A stretch of 64,000 nucleotides of DNA, taken from contig NZ_CP090976.1 of the NCBI RefSeq assembly GCF_021513235.1, positions 1,860,001 to 1,924,000 on the forward strand. Direction: 5' to 3'. Shown here in pieces: positions 15,170-26,565 of the stretch. The position numbers and the translations under genes were made by a program. Each line of letters begins with the position of its first letter. Position 1 is the stretch's first letter. The notes under the pieces are model-generated. The model was not told the origin of the DNA. It ran no database searches and was given only the letters and a program-made list of their open reading frames with translations. The DNA is from Kaistella sp. 97-N-M2. GTDB lineage: Bacteria; Bacteroidota; Bacteroidia; Flavobacteriales; Weeksellaceae.

Positions 15170-16744
15170 ATGATAAATAATATTCAAAGATTATTCAAAA
15201 TTACCGCTGCTTTGGTAATTGGGAGTGTAATGTTATGGAGTTGTGAGCCGGATGCAGATCAACTTGGATCGCAATTTTTTCAGAACGGTGCGCAGGGTAC
15301 GGAAGCGCTTTTTCCCGTTATTGCGTATAATGTAAATAATGGCGACTCCATCCGAACAGATGCGGTGCGCCTGAACAGTGCGGCACTTGGTGCTTTTAGC
15401 GAGCCTCAGTTCGGTTTGCAGAAAGCCGCGTATGTTACACAGGTAAGATTAAGTTCTTACGCTCCGAATTTTGGAACCAATCCGGTTATCGACTCTGCAG
15501 TGATGGTAATTAAACCCGTTTACGCAGCAGACTCTTTAACCACAACAACCGTAGAAGATTATATTTATCCGGATGGTGCGGTACCTGCAAAAAAAGTGGT
15601 CGTGAGTTATCCCGTGACGAAATACGGAAATACCAAATTGAATAATAGAACGATTTTTAATATTAAGGTCAACGAGGTAAACGAGTTTTTAGGTTCCAGT
15701 GCAGACCAGGTTAGATCGAATAAAATCGTAACAACAGGAGAGGTAATTGGGTCGAAAGTTTTTAACGGCGATATCACTTCCATAACTATTACCAAAGATT
15801 CCGATAACAGTACTCTTTTCGAAAGAGCGGCATCTCTAAGAATTCCATTGGATTCAACGTTTTTTCAAAATAAGATTGTTAATGCTGCCGCAAATAATTT
15901 GAGTGATGCTGCAACTTTTATCAGATATTTTAAAGGCCTTAAAATTTCAGTTGATGAAAACGACGGCTATATTTTCAATATCGATCCGAACTCAATACAG
16001 GTGAATTTGTATTATAAAAAAGATAAAGTGGATGGTACAACAACCACGAGAGAATCTGCAATATATGCGCTGGATCTGGGTTCCGCAAATGCCCATTTCA
16101 GTCAAATTACGTTCGACCGAGCGTCTACTCCTTCTGCTGCTGCGTTGGCTTCCGCTAATCTGCAAACCGGTGATGCAAGAATATTTGCCCAGGGTATGGG
16201 AGGACCGGGAATTGGAATTCGCGTTCCTTTGCAAACGGTCAACACGATCAAAGATTTATACAAAAATGATAAAGCGGGTATTATTTCTGCGAAAATTCGA
16301 ATTTACACCGCTAAAGACAACTGGGACAATTCTTATAAAAAACCGGATAACTTCGTTGTGAGACAAAGAGATCTGACTCCGGAAACAGGCGAGCCGGTAT
16401 ATTTGAATGATTTTCTTACCGATATGAGCACCTTGGCGTATACCGGACTTTACAATTTGGTAAAAGCCTACGACCTGGATAAAAATCCGGCGCACTACGA
16501 CATTGGAATCACGCAGACTTTTAAAGATATTATTGAGAAAGAAGCCAAAAACAATGATCTTGTTTTGAACGTGGGTAATTACACCACGGATCCGGCGGGC
16601 AATTTATTAGGGTTTCAATATTCGGCACTCGGTCAGCAGAATTTTAATTCAAGGTCCTTCACGCCGTATCGTGCTGTATTTGTAGGAACTGATGCTGGAA
16701 ATGAAAATGCTGCCCAGCTAATTCTGACGTACGGTAAAAAATAA
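15170..16744 (+). CDS. DUF4270-type lipoprotein
   Basis: The 524 residues begin with a lipoprotein signal ending SVMLWSC (Cys25) and CEPDADQLGSQFF, the recognisable start of DUF4270 proteins. The body is rich in beta-type segments, such as LRIPLDSTFFQNKI and NDGYIFNIDPNSIQVNLYYKK, and ends NAAQLILTYGKK. The family is confined to Bacteroidota, predicted to be cell-envelope associated, and has no known biochemical role. It lies 16 bases after the glycogen-synthase-like gene and 25 bases before glmS, so it is probably cotranscribed with genes of cell-wall sugar metabolism. Confidence 0.85.
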   Translation: MINNIQRLFKITAALVIGSVMLWSCEPDADQLGSQFFQNGAQGTEALFPVIAYNVNNGDSIRTDAVRLNSAALGAFSEPQFGLQKAAYVTQVRLSSYAPNFGTNPVIDSAVMVIKPVYAADSLTTTTVEDYIYPDGAVPAKKVVVSYPVTKYGNTKLNNRTIFNIKVNEVNEFLGSSADQVRSNKIVTTGEVIGSKVFNGDITSITITKDSDNSTLFERAASLRIPLDSTFFQNKIVNAAANNLSDAATFIRYFKGLKISVDENDGYIFNIDPNSIQVNLYYKKDKVDGTTTTRESAIYALDLGSANAHFSQITFDRASTPSAAALASANLQTGDARIFAQGMGGPGIGIRVPLQTVNTIKDLYKNDKAGIISAKIRIYTAKDNWDNSYKKPDNFVVRQRDLTPETGEPVYLNDFLTDMSTLAYTGLYNLVKAYDLDKNPAHYDIGITQTFKDIIEKEAKNNDLVLNVGNYTTDPAGNLLGFQYSALGQQNFNSRSFTPYRAVFVGTDAGNENAAQLILTYGKK

Positions 16745-16769
16745 CAATAATAAATTAAAGAATAAATAT

Positions 16770-18621
<1,852 letters not shown>

Positions 18622-18663
18622 AATAAATGTTAATTTTTATGAAATAATCCAAACAATTTTTCG

Positions 18664-18697
18664 TTTTGGAAAAAAAATCATAATTGTTTTTCCAAAA
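18664..18697. promoter_or_regulatory. Inverted repeat upstream of gldK
   Basis: TTTTGGAAAAA (18664-18674) and TTTTTCCAAAA (18687-18697) are perfect 11-bp arms around 12 bases. It sits between glmS and gldK and covers the candidate -33 TTG (18684-18686) of gldK. It could be a regulator site for the gld operon or a weak terminator of glmS; it lacks a following T run. Confidence 0.4.
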
Positions 18698-18702
18698 AAT
18701 TA

Positions 18703-18710
18703 TATATTTA
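18703..18710 (+). promoter_or_regulatory. Candidate -7 box of the gldKLMN operon
   Basis: TATATTTA matches TAnnTTTG in seven of eight positions and lies 22 bases before the gldK ATG. TTG at 18684-18686 is a possible -33 with 16 bases between. Confidence 0.4.
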
Positions 18711-18732
18711 CCGCTTAATTTCCAAAAATAGC

Positions 18733-20148
18733 ATGAACAAAATATTTCTTGTATTACTATCCGCCACTCTTATTATTTCCTGTTCCAAACGCGGCAGTTC
18801 CAGCGCCGGAAAGCCTGGAGTTAAAGGGGAATTGGTGCCAAAAGGAAAATCCAAATCTTTTGTAGCAGAAAGACCTTACGGAATGGTTGCAATTCCAGCG
18901 GGCTCTTATGTTATGGGTCTTGCTGATCAGGATTTTACCAACACGCCAGAAAAAGCCAATCTTAAAACCGTTACCGTTTCTTCCTTTTTTATGGATGAAA
19001 CCGAAATTACCAATGCGGAATATCGTGTTTTTATTAATTATGTGCGGGATTCCGTTGTTCGTTCTTTGTTGGCTGAAGCAGCTGGAGATGGTGGTACAGA
19101 CGGAGACGGAAGTGCCATTGGAGATTTTGCTTACCTGTCTAAAAAAGCCGGCGAAGATAAAACGGCTTATCAGGAATTTATGGAGTCTCAAGGTGGTAGA
19201 GATGGCTATAATGAATCTAAGAAATTAGACTGGAATGTTCCACTGCGCTGGAAAACTTCGGAATATCCGGATGCGCAGTACGCGGAAATTTTAGAGTCTG
19301 TTTATATTCCACCCGCAGAAAGAATCAACAACGAAAGAATTATCGATACCCGTAAATTGCTTTACGCTTACAATTGGGAAGATATCGAATCGGCAGTTAA
19401 AGAGAAATCGCGCGGTTCAAAATATTTGAAAAAAGAAAGTATTGCGGTTTATCCCGATACAACAGTTTGGATCAAAGATTTTAATTATGCCTACAACGAA
19501 CCTCTTTATGATGGGTATTTTTGGCACAGTGCCTACAAAAACTATCCAGTAGTGGGGGTAACCTGGGATCAGGCAAGAGCTTACTGTAATTTTAAATCGA
19601 AGTTAAAGTCCGATTACAATGAAGCCTTGAAAAAGAAAAAACAAAAACCGATGTCTTTCCGTCTTCCAACGGAAGCAGAGTGGGAATATGCGGCCAGAGG
19701 CGGTAGAGAGAATGCAACCTATCCTTGGGGCGGTCCTTACTTGCAGGATGACAGAGGATGTTATTTAGCGAATTTTAAACCGAAACGTGGTAATTACATC
19801 GAGGATGAGAAGAAAGGAACGTACACCTATACCGCACCTGTGAAACAATTTGAAAAAAATGGTTTTGGATTGTTTGATATGGCGGGAAATGTAGCGGAAT
19901 GGACCGAGTCTCCTTACAGCAACTCAACCTATGAATTTGCATCTACTTTAAATCCATATTTATCCAATCAGGCTTACAGAGAAGAGAAAAAATCGGTTAG
20001 GGGTGGTTCTTGGAAAGATGTAGGTTACCTTTTGATGAATGGGGCCCGCGATTATGAACGGAAAGATTCTGCCAGAAGTTATATCGGTTTCCGAACGGTA
20101 CAGGATATTCCGGAAGGAACGGCTAAATTCAAAAAAAGAACAAAATAG
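18733..20148 (+). CDS. gldK: Gliding motility / type IX secretion lipoprotein GldK
   Basis: GldK (PorK) is an outer-membrane lipoprotein that forms the periplasmic ring of the type IX secretion system with GldN. The 471 residues begin with a lipoprotein signal ending LIISC (Cys16). They contain the formylglycine-generating-enzyme-like fold: IPAGSYVMG, FFMDETEITNAEYRVF, SFRLPTEAEWEYAARGG, GLFDMAGNVAEWTESP and VRGGSWKDVGYLLMNGARDY. First gene of gldK-gldL-gldM-gldN, with about 50-base gaps. The cluster is needed to secrete the sorting-domain proteins found elsewhere in the window. Confidence 0.95.
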   Translation: MNKIFLVLLSATLIISCSKRGSSSAGKPGVKGELVPKGKSKSFVAERPYGMVAIPAGSYVMGLADQDFTNTPEKANLKTVTVSSFFMDETEITNAEYRVFINYVRDSVVRSLLAEAAGDGGTDGDGSAIGDFAYLSKKAGEDKTAYQEFMESQGGRDGYNESKKLDWNVPLRWKTSEYPDAQYAEILESVYIPPAERINNERIIDTRKLLYAYNWEDIESAVKEKSRGSKYLKKESIAVYPDTTVWIKDFNYAYNEPLYDGYFWHSAYKNYPVVGVTWDQARAYCNFKSKLKSDYNEALKKKKQKPMSFRLPTEAEWEYAARGGRENATYPWGGPYLQDDRGCYLANFKPKRGNYIEDEKKGTYTYTAPVKQFEKNGFGLFDMAGNVAEWTESPYSNSTYEFASTLNPYLSNQAYREEKKSVRGGSWKDVGYLLMNGARDYERKDSARSYIGFRTVQDIPEGTAKFKKRTK

Positions 20149-20201
20149 ACTTTGAAAAAACAAAACAAATAATAAATTACTAACCAACAAATTACCAACT
20201 C

Positions 20202-20888
20202 ATGTTTAAAACTAAGGAAGCCACATACAACTTTATCTATTCCATTGGCGCTGCAATCGTAATTTTAGGGGCCCTTTTCAAAATGACTCACTGGAGTATC
20301 GGACCTCTTACCGGAAATGTAACCCTTGCTATTGGTTTGATAACCGAAGCGATCATCTTTACCATCTTTGCCTTCGATATTCCTAAATCTGAAGAATCCT
20401 ACGCGTGGGAAAATGTTTACCCTGAATTATTAGACTCGCATGCAGAACCAAACCCAAAACACTCCTCGCTGGCGCTACAATCCGCAGAAGTAAAAGAATT
20501 GGAAACCTCCCTGTCTGATAAATTAGATAAAATGCTGGCTGATGCCAAACTGGACGTTAGCCTTTTTGACCGTTTAAGAACTGGAATCGATAAATTCTCC
20601 TCCTCCGTGGATCAAATTAACCAAACGGTGGATGTTAGCGGTTCTACTCAAAAATACAATGATCAGTTAATGCTTGCAGCAAGCCATCTTGAAAGCATGA
20701 ACGCACTGTACGCCCTTCAGTTGGAACACGGTAGAACGCAGACCGAATACAGCAAAAAATATGTTGAAGACATGCAGCGATCTGCAGCTCATTCCGAGAA
20801 ATTCAATGAAGAATTATCCGGATTAACCTCAAACTTAAACAGTCTAAACAGAGTTTACGGCGGAATGCTAAGCGCAATGAAATCATAA
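20202..20888 (+). CDS. gldL: Gliding motility / type IX secretion motor protein GldL
   Basis: GldL (PorL) is an inner-membrane protein that forms the proton-driven motor of the type IX system with GldM. The 228 residues show two membrane helices near the N-terminus (about residues 10-32, with the family's KMTHWSIGPLTGN loop between, and residues 40-63 with a conserved Glu in IGLITEAIIFTIFAF). A long soluble coiled tail follows, with heptad-like segments such as VKELETSLSDKLDKMLADAK and FNEELSGLTSNLNSLNRVYGGMLSAM at the C-terminus, a family signature. Confidence 0.95.
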   Translation: MFKTKEATYNFIYSIGAAIVILGALFKMTHWSIGPLTGNVTLAIGLITEAIIFTIFAFDIPKSEESYAWENVYPELLDSHAEPNPKHSSLALQSAEVKELETSLSDKLDKMLADAKLDVSLFDRLRTGIDKFSSSVDQINQTVDVSGSTQKYNDQLMLAASHLESMNALYALQLEHGRTQTEYSKKYVEDMQRSAAHSEKFNEELSGLTSNLNSLNRVYGGMLSAMKS

Positions 20889-20940
20889 TTTCCTCTCCAT
20901 TTATATTTAAAATTTAAACTATTAACAAAATTTACTAAAA

Positions 20941-22506
20941 ATGGCACAGGGAAAACAGACGCCTCGTCAGAAGATGATCAACTTGATGTATCTTGTTTTC
21001 ATTGCAATGTTAGCAATGCAGATCGATCAGGAAATCATCAGATCATACAAAGATACTACGGGTTCTTTGGAGGAAACCAGAACACTTACCGAGAACAACA
21101 ATACCATCTTTAAGAAAACCTTGGAAGCGAAAGCTGCCAATACGCCAGATACTTTTTCCGCCCCGTTGGAGCGGTATAAAGGTTTGGAAGCCAAAGCGGA
21201 TGATCTGGTTCAAAGCATCGAAGGACTTAAAATTGAACTTAGCAAGGAAGCAGAATATAATAAAAATGAGCTGGATATTCAGGAGAGTTTTGCCTCACTG
21301 AACAATACAGAACCTTCAACTAATATTTTTTTCGCAGCGGGTGACGAAAATAAACCATCAAAAAAAGCTAACGATCTTAAACTTAAAATTGAAGCTTTTA
21401 AATCGTATATCAACCAGACTTTCGGCTCCAATAATTTGATGAAAGCGGTTGTTGACAGAACGAACAAGCAGATGGTAACCGAATATAAAGAATTAAGAAA
21501 CGGTAAAAATTGGGTTCAGTACAAATTTTACAACCAGCCCTTGATCGCTGCTCTTTCTAATCTGGAAGTTATACAGTCTTCCGCCAGAGGTATTCAAGGT
21601 GATGCTTTATCAGTAATGCTTCAGGAAAAAGTAGACGCAGATATTAAATTTGATGCTTACCAGGCGATCGTCTCTGCACCAACTATCGTGCTTCAGGGTG
21701 AAACTGCACAAGGTAAAGTTGCTATTGGTAATTATTCCAGCAACGTTCCGGGATTATCAATGCCAGGTTTAACCGTGACCAACGGTCAGGGCGTAAGAAA
21801 CCTCGATACAGGATCTTTAGGCGATAAAAGTTTTGCGGGAACTATCTCTTTCAAAGATGTTAATGGTAAAGAAATTCCTTTGAATTACAGTCATACCTAC
21901 ACCGTTGTTCCTGGAGCAAAGGAAGTGGCCTTCGAAAGTGGTGCTTTATTATCTGCAGACAAAATGCAGGTTTTATACAGAGGATTGCCAAATCCCATTT
22001 CAGGTTCAATACTTGGCGCAAATAACGCGCAGACTACGTTATCTGCCTCCGGCGCATCTGTTTCGAAAACAGGCGGCGGAACTTGGGTAGTAACGCCAGG
22101 AGGAGGAAGTTCCACAACATTAACGATTTCTGGTAAGGGACCAAAAGGCGAAACGATTTCAAAAGCCTTTCCTTTCCGCATTAAAAATGTGCCGCCACCA
22201 ATTGGTTTAATTCAGGGTAAAAACATAGTATCCATGCCAGCCAGTTCTATCCCGAACCAAAGAGTATCTGCAGACATGCCGGATTTCGATTTCCCGGTAA
22301 GTTTTACCGTAAACAGTTTTATGTTTAAAGTGCCCGGTAAAGCAGCAATGCTCATCAACGGAAGTTCTTTAAGTGCTGTCGGAAATCTTACAAAAGGATT
22401 AAGAAATGGCGATATCGCTTACGTCTTTAATATTCAGGCAACAGCAACAGGTTTGGGTAATCAACAGTTAAAAAACGTAGGCAACGTCATAATAAACGTA
22501 CAGTAA
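20941..22506 (+). CDS. gldM: Gliding motility / type IX secretion motor protein GldM
   Basis: GldM (PorM) spans the periplasm and transmits motor rotation from GldL to the GldK/GldN ring. The 521 residues open MAQGKQTPRQKMINLMYLVFIAMLAMQ, a short cytoplasmic stretch and a single membrane helix, then a long periplasmic part. Segments such as FYNQPLIAALSNLEVIQSSAR (N-terminal helical domain) and GISGKGPKG-like and FRIKNVPPPIGLIQGK (C-terminal beta domains) match the family. Length is typical. It is the third gene of gldKLMN. Confidence 0.95.
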   Translation: MAQGKQTPRQKMINLMYLVFIAMLAMQIDQEIIRSYKDTTGSLEETRTLTENNNTIFKKTLEAKAANTPDTFSAPLERYKGLEAKADDLVQSIEGLKIELSKEAEYNKNELDIQESFASLNNTEPSTNIFFAAGDENKPSKKANDLKLKIEAFKSYINQTFGSNNLMKAVVDRTNKQMVTEYKELRNGKNWVQYKFYNQPLIAALSNLEVIQSSARGIQGDALSVMLQEKVDADIKFDAYQAIVSAPTIVLQGETAQGKVAIGNYSSNVPGLSMPGLTVTNGQGVRNLDTGSLGDKSFAGTISFKDVNGKEIPLNYSHTYTVVPGAKEVAFESGALLSADKMQVLYRGLPNPISGSILGANNAQTTLSASGASVSKTGGGTWVVTPGGGSSTTLTISGKGPKGETISKAFPFRIKNVPPPIGLIQGKNIVSMPASSIPNQRVSADMPDFDFPVSFTVNSFMFKVPGKAAMLINGSSLSAVGNLTKGLRNGDIAYVFNIQATATGLGNQQLKNVGNVIINVQ

Positions 22507-22557
22507 AATCGTTAGTGATTTAATATTTAAGAGGGTCATCCGTACAAAAAATTTAGA

Positions 22558-23640
22558 ATGAAAAAGGTCATATTACTACTTCTTGCTTTAACTTTCAGCG
22601 GTGCTGGAGCTCAAACCAAGAAAAAAACGAAAAGAAAAGCCAAGCCTAAAGCTGCAGCGGTGGTCGCTGCGAAAGAGGACCAAGGTGCCGATATGGGCAA
22701 TATCGATTCCCTGGTAAATGCTTATGCTACGCCGGCGGTTCCGGAAGAGCCGATCAATTCGATGTCTATTTTAAATGCCAAATCGCCCGAATCTTTCCGT
22801 AAATTTCGGGAGACCGGGATGATTAAGCAGGGAGATTCTATGGTTTCTACCAGGATTACGCCTTTGAAATATGGTTTTATCGAGGATAAAGATATTTTGA
22901 AAAGCATGGTTGTTTGGGAGATCATCGATATGAACGACAAATTAAATCAGCCTTTTTATCATAATGAAGATGGTTTGGTTTCGCAAAACAAATCGCTGTA
23001 TCAAATTTTGTTCGATGCTATTAACGACGGCAGAATCAAAGAAGTTTATGACGACGAATTGTTCTCTGTTCGGTTAGACCCGGATGCCATTCAGGCGCGG
23101 ATTAAAAATGCGGTGATGAGCGACGCGGGTATCGATAAAATGAACGAAAACGGCGCGCTGACGGAAGAAGAAAAGAAAGAATATACCAACGTGTACGAAA
23201 CTAAGACCGAAAATGTAAAAGTTTTGAAAATCAAAGGAATGTGGTATATCGACCGTCGCGACAGCCAGATGAAATACAGATTGTTAGGCATTGCGGCAAT
23301 GGGTCAGGATCCGTCAACAATGGGCCAGTATGGGCCGGATGGTCAACCTTTAGCGTCGAAAGATGAATTGATCGATCTTTTCTGGGTATATTATCCGGAT
23401 GCGCGCGAAGTTCTTGCAAACTCAATCGTTTTCAACAACAAAAATCTTTCGTCCGATATTTCTTTTGATGATTTGCTGAACGCGAGAAGATTTTCTACTA
23501 TTATCTACAAATCCGATAACGGTTTAGGAAACGGCGTTATTAAAGATTATATTCCACGCGACGCCGATGCACAGCTGGAAGAAAGCGAAAGAATCAAAGG
23601 ACAGATCCTTCAAATGGAAAATGATATGTGGAATTATTAA
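22558..23640 (+). CDS. gldN: Gliding motility / type IX secretion ring protein GldN
   Basis: GldN (PorN) is a periplasmic partner of GldK in the outer-membrane-associated ring. The 360 residues have a signal peptide (MKKVILLLLALTFSGAGAQ), a lysine-rich linker KKKTKRKAKPKAAAVVAAK, then the conserved core, including YGFIEDKDILKSMVVWEIID, FYHNEDGLVSQNKSLYQIL, VLKIKGMWYIDRRDSQMKYR and LGIAAMGQD. It is the last gene of the operon and is followed by a strong terminator at 23661-23691. Confidence 0.95.
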   Translation: MKKVILLLLALTFSGAGAQTKKKTKRKAKPKAAAVVAAKEDQGADMGNIDSLVNAYATPAVPEEPINSMSILNAKSPESFRKFRETGMIKQGDSMVSTRITPLKYGFIEDKDILKSMVVWEIIDMNDKLNQPFYHNEDGLVSQNKSLYQILFDAINDGRIKEVYDDELFSVRLDPDAIQARIKNAVMSDAGIDKMNENGALTEEEKKEYTNVYETKTENVKVLKIKGMWYIDRRDSQMKYRLLGIAAMGQDPSTMGQYGPDGQPLASKDELIDLFWVYYPDAREVLANSIVFNNKNLSSDISFDDLLNARRFSTIIYKSDNGLGNGVIKDYIPRDADAQLEESERIKGQILQMENDMWNY

Positions 23641-23660
23641 TTTCACTTGAAAATATCCCA

Positions 23661-23691
23661 AAACCTGAGTATTTTTACTCAGGTTTTTTTT
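23661..23691 (+). terminator. Terminator of the gldKLMN operon
   Basis: AACCTGAGT (23662-23670) and ACTCAGGTT (23677-23685) form a 9-bp stem with a 6-base loop, followed by a run of T to 23691. Confidence 0.85.
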
Positions 23692-23708
23692 ATTGAATTT
23701 TTATAACG

Positions 23709-24746
23709 ATGAAAATGAAAAATGTTGATTATATAATTGTCGGCGATGGTTACGCGGCAGTTTTTCTTGCACACCAGCTCATAACAAATAACAAATCTTT
23801 TGTCGTCTTTTCGGGAGCGGGAAAAGGCGCTTCCAAGGTTTCCGCCGGCGTTATCAATCCCGTCGTTTTAAAGAAATTTACCACTTTTTGGCTCGCAGAA
23901 GAACAAATCGTTTTCTTAAACGCAACCCTTGCCGAAATGGAAGAATATATGGGTAAAAATTATTTGATTCCCGCGCAGATTCACCGAATTTTTCACGATG
24001 AAAATGAAAAAGATCTGTGGCTCAGTAAAACCCAAACCGAGGAATTGGAACCTTTTCTGGATCCCGAATTTCAAACTTTAGATAGTATTAAAAACCCTTT
24101 TGGAACCGGTGCTGTAAAGAAATCTGCGCGCTTAAATGTAGAAGAATTTTTCACGGATTTTTTAAATTATTTTGAAAATAAAGGCCAGCTGATTCGGGAG
24201 CAGTTCGATTATTCCGTGGTGCAGGCCAATACGTACAAAAACCTTAATTTTAAAAATATTGTTTTCTGTGAAGGAATGGGGGTGAGAAAAAATCCGTTTT
24301 TTAAGGAAATTCCCGTTATTCCAAACAAAGGACATCATTTGAAAGTTAAACTATCAAGACCTTTGAGCCACCAACACACTTTAAAGAAAAAACATTTTCT
24401 TTTTCCCTTGAAAGACGACCTTTATTATTACGGCGGAACATACGATCCCAATGAACGAGAAAACGAGATCGATGATTTTAAAGTGGTGGAACTGATCGAA
24501 GGATTGCAAGCCTTTTACCCACACGATTTTGAAACCGTCGAAATTAACTATGGTTTTCGTCCTACGGTAAAGGACCGCCGGCCGATTTTAGGAAATCATC
24601 CGGACCATTCGAATTTTTATATTTTTAACGGTTTGGGCGCGCGTGGGATTTTAAACGGATGCTATTTTTCGCAGGAACTTTTTCAGCACATCGAAAACGG
24701 AAAAGATCTAATGTCCGAGGTAGATATCAAACGTTTCATTAAATAG
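23709..24746 (+). CDS. FAD-dependent oxidoreductase (DAO family)
   Basis: The 345 residues begin with a Rossmann dinucleotide fold, VDYIIVGDGYAAVFLAHQL (about residues 5-23), a variant of GxGxxG with GDGYAA. A further conserved segment, GASKVSAGVINPVVLKKF, is found in D-amino-acid-oxidase-like enzymes. The C-terminus has the second FAD contact in FNGLGARGILNGCYFSQEL (GLGxRG). The substrate cannot be told from sequence: glycine oxidase-like and tRNA-modification enzymes share this architecture. It follows gldN after a terminator and has no operon partner. The start could be ATG 23709 or 23715. Confidence 0.8.
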   Translation: MKMKNVDYIIVGDGYAAVFLAHQLITNNKSFVVFSGAGKGASKVSAGVINPVVLKKFTTFWLAEEQIVFLNATLAEMEEYMGKNYLIPAQIHRIFHDENEKDLWLSKTQTEELEPFLDPEFQTLDSIKNPFGTGAVKKSARLNVEEFFTDFLNYFENKGQLIREQFDYSVVQANTYKNLNFKNIVFCEGMGVRKNPFFKEIPVIPNKGHHLKVKLSRPLSHQHTLKKKHFLFPLKDDLYYYGGTYDPNERENEIDDFKVVELIEGLQAFYPHDFETVEINYGFRPTVKDRRPILGNHPDHSNFYIFNGLGARGILNGCYFSQELFQHIENGKDLMSEVDIKRFIK

Positions 24747-24863
24747 ATCATCCAAAATGTTCCAGTGAAGTCCTAGTCTTCGAAATAAGTTAGATATTCT
24801 CTCTGTTGGACTTTCAATAGTTGATTATTAATTTTAATTCCTTAAAAACGCACACTATAAACT

Positions 24864-25787
24864 ATGAAATTTAAAAAACTCGTTGCGCTTGAGCCGCTAA
24901 ATTTAATTCCTTCCGCGGAAAAAAGTCTGCACTCTTTTGCTGAAAATGTGATAATCTACAATGATCGACCTGCGAATGTAGAAGAGATCGTTGCGCGGAT
25001 TGGTGATGCTGATGCAGTTCTGGTGAGTTATACGACGACCCTGGGGCGTGAATCTCTGGAACAGTGTTCGCTCCTCAAATACATCGGAATGTGCTGCTCG
25101 CTCTACAGCCCGGAAAGTGCCAACGTTGATATCCCTTTTGCAAATTCGCGTGGCATCACGGTTACCGGTATTCGGGATTATGGCGATGAAGGCGTGGTAG
25201 AATATGTCGTCAGCGAACTGATCAGATGTCTGCACGGTTTCGGAAACAATAAGGACGGGACGTCCAGAAAACCCTGGCGTGAAATTCCACGCGAAATCAC
25301 AGGATTAAAAGTTGGGATTATAGGTCTCGGCAAATCGGGCGGCATGATCGCCGATGCGCTTCAGTTTTTCGGCGCAGAAATCTCTTATTTTTCCCGCACC
25401 AGAAAGGCAGAACAGGAAAAAAAGGGATTTAAGTTTTTGCCTTTGAATGTACTGCTTGAACAGAATGAAGTCCTTGTTACCTGTTTAAATAAAAATACGG
25501 TTCTCCTGCATGAAGCAGAGTTTAAACATTTGGGTATTCGCAAAATACTTTTCAACACGGGTTTATCGCCCGCGTGGGAGGAGGAACCGTTTGTAAAATG
25601 GCTGTTGAAAGATAACCTTGTTTACTGTGATACTGTAGGTGCGCTAGGTTCTGAAAAATTAGTGGATCATCCAAATGTGGTTTGCATGGAAGTCTCTTCA
25701 GGCAGGACGCAGCAGGCATTTATCCGGTTGAGTGAAAAAGTTTTGGCCAATATTACCCATCATCTTAAAAAACAATTGGCGACGTAA
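24864..25787 (+). CDS. NAD(P)-dependent D-2-hydroxyacid dehydrogenase family protein
   Basis: The 307 residues show the D-isomer-specific dehydrogenase layout. Catalytic-domain halves flank an NAD-binding domain with LKVGIIGLGKSGGMIADALQFFG (GxGxxG, about residues 150-172) and an Arg in YFSRTRKAE that suggests NADP preference. The usual catalytic Arg/Glu/His segment is altered: NTGLSPAWEEEPF replaces the common N-x-x-R motif. It may therefore not act as a standard hydroxyacid dehydrogenase. The C-terminal end overlaps the next gene on the other strand by 23 bases. Substrate unknown. Confidence 0.7.
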   Translation: MKFKKLVALEPLNLIPSAEKSLHSFAENVIIYNDRPANVEEIVARIGDADAVLVSYTTTLGRESLEQCSLLKYIGMCCSLYSPESANVDIPFANSRGITVTGIRDYGDEGVVEYVVSELIRCLHGFGNNKDGTSRKPWREIPREITGLKVGIIGLGKSGGMIADALQFFGAEISYFSRTRKAEQEKKGFKFLPLNVLLEQNEVLVTCLNKNTVLLHEAEFKHLGIRKILFNTGLSPAWEEEPFVKWLLKDNLVYCDTVGALGSEKLVDHPNVVCMEVSSGRTQQAFIRLSEKVLANITHHLKKQLAT

Positions 25788-26565
25788 TATTGCGCAGCGT
25801 GTTCACTACGCTCCACCCCGCAATTTGGGCGGTTTGGCTGTAAACTTCGATAACGGCGTTAATCTGCTCACTTTTGAGCTCAATACGGTGATTATCACCT
25901 ACAAAGTTTGGCACCGAGTTAATTGAAACCTTAATGTTTTCCGGACCTGTCGACGCTAAAGCTGCCGCAACCGCCACATTAACGCGGGTCGGAAAAAGAG
26001 CAATGGCTTCTGCCGCGTTGCCTTCAAAAACCTGGCGCGCTTCTGTTTGCAACCCTTCCTCATAAATTTCTGTGTTTTTCAAAGAATTCGGGCCTTTTTT
26101 CGTTTCAAAGCTAACTTCACTTTTTTCCATTAAAGATACCGTTCTCAAGACATCAAAACCACCAATCGCACCGGAAGCTAAATGCACGCGCGTTTCGTTT
26201 TCTGCTGCGGTTTTCGCCACGAGTTTATAAAATTCTTCGTCCGCAAATGCACCGATAGACAGTGTTACAATTGAAGAACCGTTTTTCAGGGCGGGAACTG
26301 CCAACTCCTTTAAAGAAGATGGTGAGGCGGTTTCCACAATGTAATCGGGTTGAAGATGAAGAAGTTCATTTAATGAATGACAGGGCGTACAATCGTAACC
26401 AAAATTTAAACTTTGGATTTTTTTTGCGATATTTTCCGCCTTTTCGAACGTTCTGGAATAAGTGCCGATTAACCGGTAATCCGGTAATAATCCTTTTATA
26501 AAAGCGTCTAACACAATATTCGCAAGTTTTCCACAACCTACTATTGCCAAAGTTTTAGTTTCCAT
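25765..26565 (-). CDS. L-aspartate dehydrogenase-like (NadX-type) oxidoreductase
   Basis: The 266-residue product has an N-terminal Rossmann motif (TLAIVGCGKLANIVLDAFI) and the DUF108 hallmarks VHLASGAIGGFDVLRTVSL (about residues 126-144) and ALFPTRVNVAVAAALAS (about residues 183-199). NadX oxidises L-aspartate to iminoaspartate for NAD synthesis. Whether aspartate is the substrate here is an inference: no nadA or nadC lies nearby. I start at the ATG at 26565, where the dehydrogenase fold begins; the frame continues 34 codons upstream without family character. Convergent with the hydroxyacid dehydrogenase gene. Confidence 0.8.
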   Translation of the reverse strand: METKTLAIVGCGKLANIVLDAFIKGLLPDYRLIGTYSRTFEKAENIAKKIQSLNFGYDCTPCHSLNELLHLQPDYIVETASPSSLKELAVPALKNGSSIVTLSIGAFADEEFYKLVAKTAAENETRVHLASGAIGGFDVLRTVSLMEKSEVSFETKKGPNSLKNTEIYEEGLQTEARQVFEGNAAEAIALFPTRVNVAVAAALASTGPENIKVSINSVPNFVGDNHRIELKSEQINAVIEVYSQTAQIAGWSVVNTLRNITSPIVF

